Source: Streptomyces sp. NBC_00683 (GTDB lineage Bacteria > Actinomycetota > Actinomycetes > Streptomycetales > Streptomycetaceae). From it: a stretch of 64,000 bases of DNA. Location: NCBI RefSeq assembly GCF_036226745.1, contig NZ_CP109013.1, forward strand, positions 62,001 to 126,000, given 5' to 3'. A model generated the notes under the pieces. The model worked only from the letters and a program-made list of their open reading frames with translations, did not search any database and was not told where the DNA came from. Below, piece by piece: positions 52,735 through 61,938 of the stretch. The position numbers and the translations under genes were made by a program. Position 1 is the first letter of the stretch. Each line of letters starts with the position of its first letter.

Positions 52735-54407
52735 GACTGCTCCAGATACCGGTGGACGAGCATCACGGCCATCGCGCCCTCACCCACGGCGGAGGCGACG
52801 CGCTTCGCGGACAGGGCGCGTGCGTCACCCGCCACGAACACGCCGGGGGCACTGGTCTCCAGGTGGTAGGGGGGTCGGTCGAGCTCCCAGCCGGCCGGCG
52901 GCCGTCCGTCCGGAGTCAGGTCAGGTCCGGCGAGGATGAAGCCGTTCCGGTCGCGCAGCACCGTCCCGTCGAGCCAGTCCGTCAGCGGGGCCGCGCCGAT
53001 AAAGACGAACATCCACTGCGCGTCGACCACCTCGCTCTCACCGGTCACCGCGTCCCTCAGCGTCAGGCGCTCCAAGTGCTCCGCGCCGTGGGCCGCGTTC
53101 ACGACCGTCCGAAGACGGACCTTGATGTTCGGGGCCTCCTCGATCTGCTGCACAAGGTAGTAGGACATCGACGCGGTCAGGGACTCGCCGCGCACCAGCA
53201 GCGTCACCGACTTCGCACCCCGTGAAAGGAACACGGCGGCCTGCCCGGCGGAATTCGCGCCGCCGACGATGTACACGTCCTGCCCCTCGCAGGACGACGC
53301 CTCGGTGAGCGAGGAGCCGTAATACAGACCTCGCCCCGTCAGGTCGTCGCAGCCCGGGGCGCCGAGTTTCCGGTAGGACACCCCGGTCGCCAGGATGACG
53401 CTGTGAGCGGCGACGGCCGAACCGTCGGAGAAGCGCACAACGCGTGCGGCGCCGTTGGCCTCCAGCCCGGTGACCTCGCGGGCAGTGAGGATCTCGGCTC
53501 CGAAACGGGTCGCCTGACGGCGGGCACGGTCCGTGAGCTGGGCACCGGAGACACCATCGGGAAAGCCCAGGTAGTTCTCGATCCGGGAGCTCTGGCCGGC
53601 CTGGCCGCCTGTCGCCGACCGCTCGACCAGTACCGTCCGCAGTCCCTCGGAGGCCCCGTACACGGCCGCTCCGAGCCCGGCGGGCCCGCCGCCGATCACC
53701 ACCAGGTCGTAGAATTCGGCGGTCGGCACGGTTGCGAGGCCGACATGCGCGGCGAGGTCGGCCGACTCCGGTTCGGTCAGCACCGTGCCGTCCGGGGTGA
53801 GGACCAGCGGCAGGCTACGGCCGTCGGCACCGGCCGCCTCCAGCAGCCGACGTCCCTCGGGCTCGTCCGAGGAGTACCAGCGGTAGGGCACCTGGTTGCG
53901 GGCCAGGAACTCGCGTACGCGTGAGGAGGGCGCCGACCACCGGTGCCCCACCACCTTGGTGGCGGGCACCGGCCGGAAGTCGCTGGAGCGCCAGGCAGTG
54001 AGGAGGTCGTCCACGACCGGATAGAGCTTCTCCTCCGGCGGGTCCCAGGGCTTGAGCAGGTAGTGGTCCAGGTCGACGACGTTGATCGCGTCGATGGCGG
54101 CGTTGGTGTCCGCGTACGCGGTCAGCAGCACCCGCCGCGCCCCCGGGTACACGCCAATGGCCTCTTCCAGGAACTCAATGCCGTTCATCTGCGGCATTCG
54201 GTAGTCGGCGAGGATCACGGCCACCAGATCGCCCCGCAGCTTCAGCTCGCGCAGCGCCTCGAGGGCGGACTCTCCGGATTCGGCCCGCACGATCCGGTAA
54301 TCGCCCCCGTACTTGCGCCGCAGATCCCGCGCGATGGCTCGCGACACCGCCGGGTCGTCGTCCACCGTCAGAATGACGGTCCGTCCTGCGTCAGTGGCCT
54401 GCGCCAT
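52731..54407 (-). CDS. Receiver domain fused to a thioredoxin-reductase-like flavoprotein
   Basis: A 558-aa fusion. Residues 10-125 form a response-regulator receiver (TVDDDPA, D68 in ILADYRMPQMNG, K119 in LLKPWD). Residues ~155-225 look glutaredoxin-like (REFLARNQVPYRWYSSDEPEG...SLPLVLTPDG). The rest is an FAD/NAD(P) reductase: VIGGGPAGLGAA (238-248) and YIVGGANSAGQAA (379-391). The place of the CxxC redox pair (~362-373) reads YGSSLTEASSC and has no disulfide pair, so the reductase must pass electrons by another route. ATG 54407 follows GGAGGAG. It is the first gene of the operon. Confidence 0.94.
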   Translation of the reverse strand: MAQATDAGRTVILTVDDDPAVSRAIARDLRRKYGGDYRIVRAESGESALEALRELKLRGDLVAVILADYRMPQMNGIEFLEEAIGVYPGARRVLLTAYADTNAAIDAINVVDLDHYLLKPWDPPEEKLYPVVDDLLTAWRSSDFRPVPATKVVGHRWSAPSSRVREFLARNQVPYRWYSSDEPEGRRLLEAAGADGRSLPLVLTPDGTVLTEPESADLAAHVGLATVPTAEFYDLVVIGGGPAGLGAAVYGASEGLRTVLVERSATGGQAGQSSRIENYLGFPDGVSGAQLTDRARRQATRFGAEILTAREVTGLEANGAARVVRFSDGSAVAAHSVILATGVSYRKLGAPGCDDLTGRGLYYGSSLTEASSCEGQDVYIVGGANSAGQAAVFLSRGAKSVTLLVRGESLTASMSYYLVQQIEEAPNIKVRLRTVVNAAHGAEHLERLTLRDAVTGESEVVDAQWMFVFIGAAPLTDWLDGTVLRDRNGFILAGPDLTPDGRPPAGWELDRPPYHLETSAPGVFVAGDARALSAKRVASAVGEGAMAVMLVHRYLEQS

Positions 54408-55068
54408 GCTCCTCCGCCCTGCGTGCTGTGGGAACTGCCCGCACCGGCTCCCCCCATCGTAGGTTCGATCGCCGGTCCCCGCCCTGGCACGCGGGGAGGC
54501 CTCGTATACCGAAAGGCCGCGAAGGGTGCATCCGCGCCCGGGCGCCGTCGTGACGGGGTCCCGGATCGACCTCGCCCCTGTGGGGTGACGTAGCCGAATG
54601 ATGGCCCCCGCCAGAAGGCCTTCGACCGATGGCAAGCACTGGCCGGCCGCCCCCCACGCCGAGCACGAACCGCCCAGGACGGGCCCGACGGAAATCCCAC
54701 GGCGAATGTCTTCGCACGCCCGTCCCACGCTGAAACCGCAGGTCACATACCCAAAGCCGCTGACGCGGCCCGACGAGCAACCGCCTCGGTACGCCTCTGG
54801 CCCACCGCTTCAGCCACCGCAGACGCGATCTCTCGCACTCCCTCTGTGTCGCAGCAGACGAGACCCGCGGTCGAGGCAGTCCCGCAAACCGTAGGCGCGT
54901 GCGACGAGTCCGGCCATGCTTCCTTGCTCCAGGCTGCAAACACGCCAGAGTTGCCTATGCGACTCGCGTACGGACTCCGACCACCTTCACCAGTGCCGGT
55001 GCCCTCCGCACGTGCCCAGTGACGGCGATCGTGACTGAACGTCAGCGTCCGCTCGGGAAGGGAAAACG
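54408..55068. other. Intergenic stretch between divergent genes
   Basis: A ~660-bp gap, presumably with the promoters of both the receiver-reductase operon and the DUF389 gene. I see no convincing gene. A short minus-strand frame (ending near 54743) is only partly coding-like. Confidence 0.45.
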
Positions 55069-56088
55069 ATGGCGGCTGTGGACTCGGCCACCGTCGGCCG
55101 GATGGCCGACAGCCTGTTCATCGAACGCGGGCTGCGCAGCCCCGGCTCGACCCGCTTCTGGGTACTGCTCGTGCTGGCCGCGGTCATCGCGAGTGCGGGT
55201 GTGGTGGGCGACTCCACAGCCACCGTCATCGGCGCCATGATCGTGGCACCACTGATGACACCGATCCTGGGAAGCGCCCTGGCCCTCGTCCTCGCCGACC
55301 GAGCCCAACTGCTGCGGTGCGTGCTGCTGGCGCTGGGAGGCGCACTCGCGGTCGTCTCCGTCGGCATACTGCTTGGCTGGGTCGCCGCTCCGCCGGACGC
55401 CTTCGTCTCCAACAGTCAGATCTCCTCCCGCATCAGCCCCCGCCTCATCGACCTGCTGGCGGCCCTGGCCACCGGGACGGTTGGCGCATTCGCCCTGGTC
55501 CGCACCGACATCTCCGACACCGTGCCGGGCGTCGCGATCGCCATCTCGCTGGTGCCGCCGCTCTCCGTGACCGGCCTCCTCATCACTGTCGGCCGCTACC
55601 ACGACGCGGGAGAGGCCGCACTGCTGTTCACCACCAACGTCGCGGCCATCGTCGCGACCGGCACCGTCGTCTTCCTCGTCTACGGCATCCCGGCCGCAGC
55701 AAGAAAGTCCGGCTACCAGGTGAGCCGGTTCCACGGCCGCACCCTGGCAGCGGTGATCGTCCTCGTCCTCCTTATCGCCATCCCCCTCACGACCGGCACG
55801 TATACCGTGGCCCGGGACCGTGCCCTGGCAGCCGATGCCCGTCCCCTTGCCGAGAAGTGGGCCAAGGCAGGCAAGTGGCAGATCATCTCCGTCAAGGCCC
55901 GCAACGGCGTTGTCGTCATCGGAGTGCTCGGCCTCCCTCCCCCGCCCTCCCCCACCGCACTGCGCGCCGCCCTCGACACCCACGGCATACGCGATGTGGA
56001 CCTGGAGCTCCATCTGGTGGGAGGCCGCACCCAGTGGTGCCCCGCCGACACCGACACCTGCACCATTCGGTACTCCACGCTCGGCTGA
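55069..56088 (+). CDS. DUF389-domain membrane protein
   Basis: A 339-aa protein of the DUF389/TIGR00341 type. The hydrophobic segments include VLLVLAAVIASAGVVGDSTATVIGAMIVAPLMTPILGSALALVLADR, the family signature with its MIVAPLMTPI motif. Others are LLALGGALAVVSVGILLGW and VPGVAIAISLVPPLSVTGLLI. After the membrane part, ~90 cytoplasmic or periplasmic residues follow. Function is unknown, probably transport. ATG 55069 follows GGAAGGGAAA. Confidence 0.9.
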   Translation: MAAVDSATVGRMADSLFIERGLRSPGSTRFWVLLVLAAVIASAGVVGDSTATVIGAMIVAPLMTPILGSALALVLADRAQLLRCVLLALGGALAVVSVGILLGWVAAPPDAFVSNSQISSRISPRLIDLLAALATGTVGAFALVRTDISDTVPGVAIAISLVPPLSVTGLLITVGRYHDAGEAALLFTTNVAAIVATGTVVFLVYGIPAAARKSGYQVSRFHGRTLAAVIVLVLLIAIPLTTGTYTVARDRALAADARPLAEKWAKAGKWQIISVKARNGVVVIGVLGLPPPPSPTALRAALDTHGIRDVDLELHLVGGRTQWCPADTDTCTIRYSTLG

Positions 56089-56404
56089 CGCCACGACTGC
56101 CGGACCATCCGATCCGGCACCGCGGCCTGTTGGAGGAATGGGGCGGTGTACGAGTTGTACGACGCCGAACTATGGGGGCTCATGAGCGGCGTACATCGAT
56201 CCGCAACCGACGAGCGCAAGCCGTATCGTCCGCTGGTCCGTCTGACCGATGAGTACCCTCCAGGTGCGTCGGGTAGCCCTCACTGACCGCCCGGCGGGGT
56301 GTCGGAGGCTTGCCCCGCCGACACCCACTGGCGCAACCACACGGACCGGACCGGCGCGGACCGCGACCTGCGGGGGCTCGACCATTACGGCGTGGACGAC
56401 CTCA
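56089..56404. other. Intergenic stretch, nothing recognised
   Basis: No supported gene lies here; a few short frames have local coding character but no family signature. Confidence 0.4.
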
Positions 56405-57451
56405 TCAAGACGCCGAACACGTGGCCGCTACCGACGGCGTGCCCGCCGCAGCCGACGTACTCGCGAGGAAACCGAAGGTGGTACTGGCCCCCGCCTTCAC
56501 CGCGCCGTTCCACCCGGCGTCGCGCACCGTCGTCCCGGTCAGCGCTCCGTTCCAGACCTGAGTGAGCTGACTGCCCGCCGGGAGTGCGAGGGCAACCGCC
56601 CATGAAGAGATTGCCGCCGTGGACGAGGTGTTGGTCACCGTCACCTCACCCTGATAGCCGCCCTGCCACGCTGACACCGCCCGGAAGGTCGCCGAGCAGC
56701 CACCACTCCCCGGGTCCCCTGGGTTCCCCGGGGTGAGCAGGGCCGAAAGCGCCGGGTACCAACGGCCCGCCATCTTGGCGTCGCCGGAGGCGTTGGGGTG
56801 GACGCCGTCGTAGGTGTCGGTGGCCGTGTCGAAGCCCGTCCACTGGTCGACGACGGTTACCGGCGACTGCGCGGTGGTGATGCCGTCGGCCCAGGCCGGA
56901 ATACGCTGGTTGAAGGCGACAGTACGAGCGGCGCACTCGGCGCAGCTGCTCGGATTGATCGGGATGAGCTGGGCGACCAGCACTTTCATCGCCGGGTTGC
57001 TGGCCCGCATCTGGCCGACCAGCTTGGTGTACGCGGCAAGGATGGTGTCCGGCGCGATGCTGCTCCAGACGTCGTTGGTACCGAAGTGCATGACAACGAT
57101 GTCCGGCACTGTCGCCGCCAGCCATCCGGGCAGCAGGTCCTGGTCGGCGGTGGCAGTGGCCAGGAAGCCGCCGTGGCCCTCGTTGTCGGCGTCGTGCGTG
57201 AGGGCGCAGCTCTGGGCGCTCAGCGTGCCGACGAAGTCGATATCGGTGTAACCGGCGTTCTGCAGCTGGTTCCAGAGGAGGGAGCGCCAGCAGCCCGGGG
57301 AGCCGGTGATGGAGTCGCCGAGCGGCATGATCCGTACTGGGGTCGTCCCGGTGGCGGCGGCGGATGGGGCGCCGGCCAGGCCTAAACCGGCGGCGAAGAC
57401 GAACAGGGCAGCCAGGAACGCGGCGAGGAGGGGGTGACGTCTGCTGGGCAT
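56405..57451 (-). CDS. Secreted SGNH/CE3-type esterase with CBM2
   Basis: A 348-aa exported enzyme. The signal peptide (1-34) is followed by block I GDSITG (catalytic S47), block III GTNDVW (N126), and block V DGVHP (D215, H218), the SGNH/GDSL set of CE3 acetyl xylan esterases. A Pro/Gly linker (GNPGDPGSGG) leads to a C-terminal CBM2 (CSATFRAVSAWQGGYQGEVTVTNTSS... WNGAVKAGASTTFGF) that binds cellulose or xylan. Its gene has a CebR operator, so it belongs to cellulose/hemicellulose degradation. Confidence 0.93.
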   Translation of the reverse strand: MPSRRHPLLAAFLAALFVFAAGLGLAGAPSAAATGTTPVRIMPLGDSITGSPGCWRSLLWNQLQNAGYTDIDFVGTLSAQSCALTHDADNEGHGGFLATATADQDLLPGWLAATVPDIVVMHFGTNDVWSSIAPDTILAAYTKLVGQMRASNPAMKVLVAQLIPINPSSCAECAARTVAFNQRIPAWADGITTAQSPVTVVDQWTGFDTATDTYDGVHPNASGDAKMAGRWYPALSALLTPGNPGDPGSGGCSATFRAVSAWQGGYQGEVTVTNTSSTAAISSWAVALALPAGSQLTQVWNGALTGTTVRDAGWNGAVKAGASTTFGFLASTSAAAGTPSVAATCSAS

Positions 57452-57501
57452 GGAAGGTCCTTCCCGAAGTGGGCCGGCAGTGGGACTGCGCTACGCAATC
57501 A

Positions 57502-57515
57502 TGGGAGCGCTCCCA
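57502..57515. promoter_or_regulatory. CebR operator (CebR box)
   Basis: TGGGAGCGCTCCCA is the 14-bp consensus to which the cellobiose-responsive LacI-type repressor CebR binds in Streptomyces. It lies 51-64 bp upstream of the esterase start, in the promoter region. Cellobiose relieves repression. The rest of the gap to 57849 shows no gene. Confidence 0.9.
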
Positions 57516-57849
57516 TTCATCAAGCCACGATTGTCGCTAGCACGTCAATATCCCGCACGGGCCCGGAGTCGGCGCCCTCGAGTGCGGGTCATGGGTGGGC
57601 GCGGGGCGCAGATCGTCCTGCCGGGGTCGAAGCCCCGCGCCGGGGGTGCAGCGGGGGCGGCCCCGGGCGCGAGGCGGTCTCGAGGACGGAACGGCCTGCC
57701 GTCCGGAAGGAGAGGGCAGGTGTTCCCAAAGAGGGTGGGCCTTCGGCGTTTCACGAATGCCCGGGATCTCCTGCGGGGCCGCGCTGCCAGGTGCCGGTCG
57801 CGGCAGGGCCGCCTGCGGAAGGTCCCGTGGGTCGGCTTCAGGCGCCGAT

Positions 57850-58983
57850 TCACATGAGGGTGACGCACATCCCGCCCTCGGCCAACACCTCGAGTACGGT
57901 GGCCACCAGATCGTACGACTCGCCGTCCGGCGCCAAGACGCGGGACAGGCACTCGGCTGCGGTTGCGGCATCCCGCCAGAGCAGGGTTGCGGGGGTGGTG
58001 CAGCCGAAGTTGCCGCGCAGACAGTCGACGAGGGCGTCCAGGCAGCCGCCGAAGTAGCCGCCCGGTCCGTTGACAGCCTCGCCGAGTGCCAGGTAGAGGC
58101 CCGGTTCATCGGTGATGTGTCGGCCGTCGAGCTCGTACGTGCGTCCGGCCGCCCGGTCGTGGTGCTCGAGCCGGCAGCCCCGCTCACGGACGAGGTCGAG
58201 CCAGGCCCCGCGGTGCCGTGTGTCGAGGCTTGCCCACTCGCCAGGGGCGTCCGGCGGTCCGGCCAGCCATCGCTCCCAGATGGGCCGCGCGTACCTCGGC
58301 ACAGGTTCGAAGTGCTCACCGCCGAGTTCCAGATCGATCAGATCCGTCCGCTGGGAGGACGGGCGCCACGTGTGGACCTTGGGCCGCAGCAGCCGGTCGG
58401 TCAGCAGCTCGCCCCGGTCGTCCAGTATCTCCAGCCGGGCCTCTTCCAGGTCCAGTGCCCGCCGTGTGCCCGTCGCCAGTGCCCGTTGCAGTCGGTCACC
58501 CGGGGCGAACCCGCGCAAGATGAGCGGGGGCGCTGCGTGCTCGGGCGGCAGGACGCGGGACAACTCCCGGCAGGAGCCCAACCACTGGTACCCGTTGTGC
58601 AGTCGGGCGGGAGCCCTGTGGCTCGCGGGCGGGCCCTCATAGTCGTCCAGACCATTGATCACGAGAGCGTCCGTTCCCGGGTATGGGCCGAGGCTTTCCG
58701 CGTCCTCCAGGAGCCAGGCGTCAAGCGTCCTGTCTTCCGGCACCAACCACACTCGGCTGCCGACCCAGCCCCGTACCTCGGCTCCGTCGGGGACCCAGCC
58801 GAACAGTTCGTACGTCCCGCGCAGCGGTTCCCTGAATAGTCCCTCGACCTCGGCACAGGTACCCCAGACATGGCCGTCTCCTGTGTCCGTCAGCGTGTAC
58901 CGTCCCTGCCTGCGATGGTCCCCGTCCTTATGCACGGTGAAAATCATGCCCGGACGAGGAGCAGACCGCGAAGCTCTTTTCAT
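57850..58983 (-). CDS. Barstar-domain protein with large N-terminal extension
   Basis: A 377-aa protein. The last ~100 residues (TYELDGRHITDEPGLYLALGEAVNGPGGYFGGCLDALVDCLRGNFG, then LVATVLEVLAEGG) are a barstar fold, the inhibitor of barnase-type ribonucleases. The preceding ~270 residues are Trp/Arg-rich and not recognised; FGWVPDGAEVRGWVGSRVWLV may be a beta domain. Barstar alone is ~90 aa, so this is an unusual fusion. Starts at ATG 58983 and 58947 (MIFTVHKDGDH) are both possible; the RBS does not decide. No barnase gene is nearby. Confidence 0.82.
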   Translation of the reverse strand: MKRASRSAPRPGMIFTVHKDGDHRRQGRYTLTDTGDGHVWGTCAEVEGLFREPLRGTYELFGWVPDGAEVRGWVGSRVWLVPEDRTLDAWLLEDAESLGPYPGTDALVINGLDDYEGPPASHRAPARLHNGYQWLGSCRELSRVLPPEHAAPPLILRGFAPGDRLQRALATGTRRALDLEEARLEILDDRGELLTDRLLRPKVHTWRPSSQRTDLIDLELGGEHFEPVPRYARPIWERWLAGPPDAPGEWASLDTRHRGAWLDLVRERGCRLEHHDRAAGRTYELDGRHITDEPGLYLALGEAVNGPGGYFGGCLDALVDCLRGNFGCTTPATLLWRDAATAAECLSRVLAPDGESYDLVATVLEVLAEGGMCVTLM

Positions 58984-59065
58984 GGCCGGTCAGGGCAACT
59001 CGAGGCCGAGTACTCCAATCGGCGGGTGGTGCCATCGATGAGCGCGGCGTGCAGGAGCCCGGTGC

Positions 59066-59290
59066 CTAGGTGGCCAGGGTGACGAGCAGGCGGTCGGTGA
59101 AGACCAGGTCGTACTTCGGGCCGGCACCGGCCTTCCGCTGCCGCTCGGCACCGCGCCGCTCACGAAGCTCCGACTCGCGCCGGGCGAGCCACAGATCGGC
59201 CAACTCTTCGATCACAGTGCCGAGATGTGCACGCGAGACGCCGCAGAAGGCAGGACGGGTCAAGGCCGCACCGGCCCATCTCTTGGTCAC
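59066..59290 (-). mobile_element. Transposase N-terminal relic (IS5/DDE_Tnp_4 type)
   Basis: The minus frame reads GVSRAHLGTVIEELADLWLARRESELRERRGAERQRKAGAGPKYDLVFTDRLLVTLAT, matching the helical start of Streptomyces IS5-like transposases (SRAHLxxLIxxLAxxWxxRREsxLRxRRGxxRxRAAGAG...LxFxDRxLxTL). The catalytic part is missing. Confidence 0.75.
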
Positions 59291-59435
59291 ACTTGAAGAA
59301 CCCGTGCGGCAGCCACTGCCACGTCACGGCTGCCCTCCGATGATCAATGGGTGTGGCTCTTCTCGCGGGAACCGTCCGAGCTGGGGACTTCCCTGCAGAA
59401 GAGCACACGCAGCCAGCGAAGCACCGGCCCGAGCA

Positions 59436-59966
59436 TCAGGGCCTCAGCAGTCCGCCCACCCACCAGTCGTGCGGCTTGCCATCGTTGGCGATGCTGCGAC
59501 TGCGCAGTGTCCCTTCGACGGTGAAGCCGAGCTTCTCGGCGACGGCACGCGAGCCGGTGTTCCCGGCCATGGCCCACCACTCGATGCGGTGGACGTCGAG
59601 CGTGGCCCAGCCCCAGTCGCACAGGGCCCGAGCGGCCTCAACCGAGTACCCGCGTCCGCGCTGCTCCTTGACTGCCCAGTAACCGAGCTCCCAGACGCCG
59701 CGACTGATGAGGGTCAGGCAGTACGAGCCGACCAGGGCACCGGTGTCCTTGCGGAACGCGCCGAGGGTGTAGTCCTTGTCCTCGGCCCACTGGGCGGGCA
59801 GCTTCTCGCCGACGAGCTTCTCCGCGTCCGCACGCCGGTACGGCACCGGCACCGGGGTGTAGAACTGGATGTCTTCGTCCTGGCAGGCTTCGTACACCGC
59901 ATCCACGTCGGCAGGTGCGAAGGCCCGCAGCAGCAGACGGTCGGTCTCGAGAGTCACTGGATCCAT
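59436..59966 (-). CDS. GNAT-family N-acetyltransferase (RimJ/RimL-like)
   Basis: A 176-aa acetyltransferase starting ATG 59966: LETDRLLLRAFAPADVDAVYEAC, then WELGYWAVKEQRGRGYSVEAARALCDWGWATLDVHRIEWWAMAGNTGSRAVAEKLGF. The loop QRGRGYSVEA binds acetyl-CoA. It resembles RimL/ribosomal-protein acetylases and other RimJ/L-type enzymes. Single gene between two transposase relics. Confidence 0.9.
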   Translation of the reverse strand: MDPVTLETDRLLLRAFAPADVDAVYEACQDEDIQFYTPVPVPYRRADAEKLVGEKLPAQWAEDKDYTLGAFRKDTGALVGSYCLTLISRGVWELGYWAVKEQRGRGYSVEAARALCDWGWATLDVHRIEWWAMAGNTGSRAVAEKLGFTVEGTLRSRSIANDGKPHDWWVGGLLRP

Positions 59967-60033
59967 CGCGGCAGTATGACCACCATCGACAAGCGGCGAC
60001 CAGCGAATATCCCGACCGGGCACCGCCCATCAC

Positions 60034-60178
60034 AACACCCCGGAAACGCAACACCGTCGAACGGGCCATCAACCGACTGAAGCAGCACCGGGCCGTGGCC
60101 ACCCGTTGCGACAAGCGCCGCTACGTCTACCTCGGCACAGCAACCGCCGCAGCCCTCACCACCAGGGTCCGAACATGA
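60034..60178 (+). mobile_element. IS5-type transposase C-terminal relic
   Basis: The plus frame reads TPRKRNTVERAINRLKQHRAVATRCDKRRYVYLGTATAAAL before a stop, matching IS5 endings (RNxVERxINRLKQxRAVATRxDKRxxxYLGTxxxAAL). Confidence 0.78.
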
Positions 60179-60194
60179 TTGACCACACAAGCTT

Positions 60195-60457
60195 GATGAC
60201 TCGGGCCGGCCGTGGACTTCGTGACGCCGAACAGCCGAGCGAGCTGCCGCAACGTCAGATTGGTGCGCCAGTAGGCCGTGACCAGCAGTACCCGGTCCTC
60301 CAGCGGCAAACTCCACGGGCGGCCTCTGTGGACCACATCTGCTCCACAGCTGCGCAGCGTGGTCAGTAGTTTGCCGAAGCTGCGCGGGCTCGGCCCCGCG
60401 AATGGGGCTATCCAGGACGGTTCCGATGCCGTGATCACACTCGCCACATCATGAACA
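60195..60457 (-). mobile_element. IS5-type transposase N-terminal relic
   Basis: The minus frame reads SVITASEPSWIAPFAGPSPRSFGKLLTTLRSCGADVVHRGRPWSLPLEDRVLLVTAYWRTNLTLRQLARLFGVTKSTA, the helical DNA-binding start of an IS5 transposase. It ends abruptly where the + strand relic finishes. Confidence 0.75.
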
Positions 60458-60540
60458 TCACTCAGGCTGGCTCCATGCCGAGAAAGTCCCCCAGCTACGC
60501 TGATCGGGGCAGTCCACAGTGCGCAAGACCGGGGGAAACC

Positions 60541-61092
60541 GTGAACCGACCACTGCTGTTCCTCGACGTGGACGGGCCACTCAACCCCTATGCAGCCCAG
60601 CCGGAGAGGCGTCCCGACGGCTACACCACACTCAGAGTCCCCCGGAACGAAGCCCATCAGGACGGCACGGGCCTATCGTCCCGACGACGCCCCCTGCGTG
60701 TCTGGCTCAACCCAGAGCACGGACGAATCCTGCTCCAGCTCGGCTTCGAGCTGTGCTGGGCCACCACATGGATGGACGATGCCAACCGGTGGATCGCACC
60801 GGTCCTCGACCTCCCGGAACTTCCCTTCGTCGACTTCGGCGACGCCCTGCTCCAAGAACGCTCTGATGGAGTCCACTGGAAGACCCGACCGCTGGTGGAC
60901 TACGCAGGCGGCCGTCCTTTCGCCTGGGTGGACGACGAGCAGAGCGAGCTGGATCAGACTTACGTGACCGCCCACCACCAAGGACCCGGGCTCCTCCACC
61001 ACGTCAACCCGCGGATCGGCCTACGGGAGAACGACTTCCACACCCTCGCCGAGTTTGCCCAGTTTCTGGACACCGCACGAACCACCGGCTGA
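60541..61092 (+). CDS. HAD-like hydrolase domain protein
   Basis: A 183-aa protein from GTG 60541 after GGGGGAAA. It opens with LLFLDVDGPLNPYA, a HAD motif I (DxDG), and later carries RPFAWVDDEQSELD. Together these two are typical of the Streptomyces HAD/UvrA-associated 'secreted protein-like' class of ~180-aa phosphatase relatives. The substrate is unknown. Its neighbours are transposase relics and a GNAT. Confidence 0.85.
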   Translation: MNRPLLFLDVDGPLNPYAAQPERRPDGYTTLRVPRNEAHQDGTGLSSRRRPLRVWLNPEHGRILLQLGFELCWATTWMDDANRWIAPVLDLPELPFVDFGDALLQERSDGVHWKTRPLVDYAGGRPFAWVDDEQSELDQTYVTAHHQGPGLLHHVNPRIGLRENDFHTLAEFAQFLDTARTTG

Positions 61093-61289
61093 GCACCTCG
61101 CCAGTTCTGCAGACCACTCCGCACTCGAAGCCGAGATCATTTACGGGACACCCCGTAGGCACGTTCAGTGATCGCCCGGACGGGGCCCAATACGCCAGCT
61201 GTAGATCGTCATGTGCCCTGGTCTTGGGGCTGTCTGCCGCTGGCGGAAACTCAGGTGGCCTCAGCGCACGATCTGGGTAGGGTCGGGCG

Positions 61290-61784
61290 ATGCCCGAGCT
61301 GAAGCGGCTGCATGCCTGCCACGCCCCGGCGGTCCTGGCCTTCGAGCTGGCGAACCGCGCCTACTTCGCTGCCTCGATCTCCGACCGCGGCGACGACTTC
61401 TTCGACCGGTTCACCGACCGGTACAACGCCTCGCTGGCCGAGCAGGAGGCCGGCATCTGCGCCTTCTACGTGCTCGTCGCCGAGGACGGCTCGCTGCTCG
61501 GCAGGTTCAACCTGTACGACCTGGAGGACGGCATTGCCAGACTCGGCTACCGGGTTGCGGAGCGGGTCGCCGGCCGCGGCGTGGCGACCGCGACCGTCCG
61601 GGAGTTGTGCGGGATGGCGACCGCGAGGCATGGCCTGCGCACATTGCGGGCCGCCACCTCCCACGACAACGCCGCGTCCCTGAAAGTCTTGGCCAAGGCC
61701 GGGTTCGTTCCGGTTGGCCCGGCCACCCCGGCCGATCTCGGCGGCAAGTCAGGCACTTGGTACCAGCGCGGCCTCCAGCCATAG
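61290..61784 (+). CDS. GNAT-family N-acetyltransferase
   Basis: A 164-aa acetyltransferase: LLGRFNLYDLEDGIARLGYRVAERVAGRGVATATVRELCGMATARHGLRTLRAATSHDNAASLKVLAKAGFVPVG. The pattern R-x-A-G-R-G-V-A is the acetyl-CoA loop. The substrate is unknown. The start is ATG 61290. Confidence 0.92.
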   Translation: MPELKRLHACHAPAVLAFELANRAYFAASISDRGDDFFDRFTDRYNASLAEQEAGICAFYVLVAEDGSLLGRFNLYDLEDGIARLGYRVAERVAGRGVATATVRELCGMATARHGLRTLRAATSHDNAASLKVLAKAGFVPVGPATPADLGGKSGTWYQRGLQP

Positions 61785-61938
61785 GCCATGAGGTGAAGCG
61801 ATCTCAGCTTGGCGAGGCGGCAGCCCAAAGCGGTATCCGGCAACTCATCCAGCCCCTGGACAGTGTCTTGGTGGCGCGGCCTTTCTGCCACTGGTCCGTG
61901 CTGGGGGGGACGCGTGAACCTTCCTGCTGTCAGGGTGA

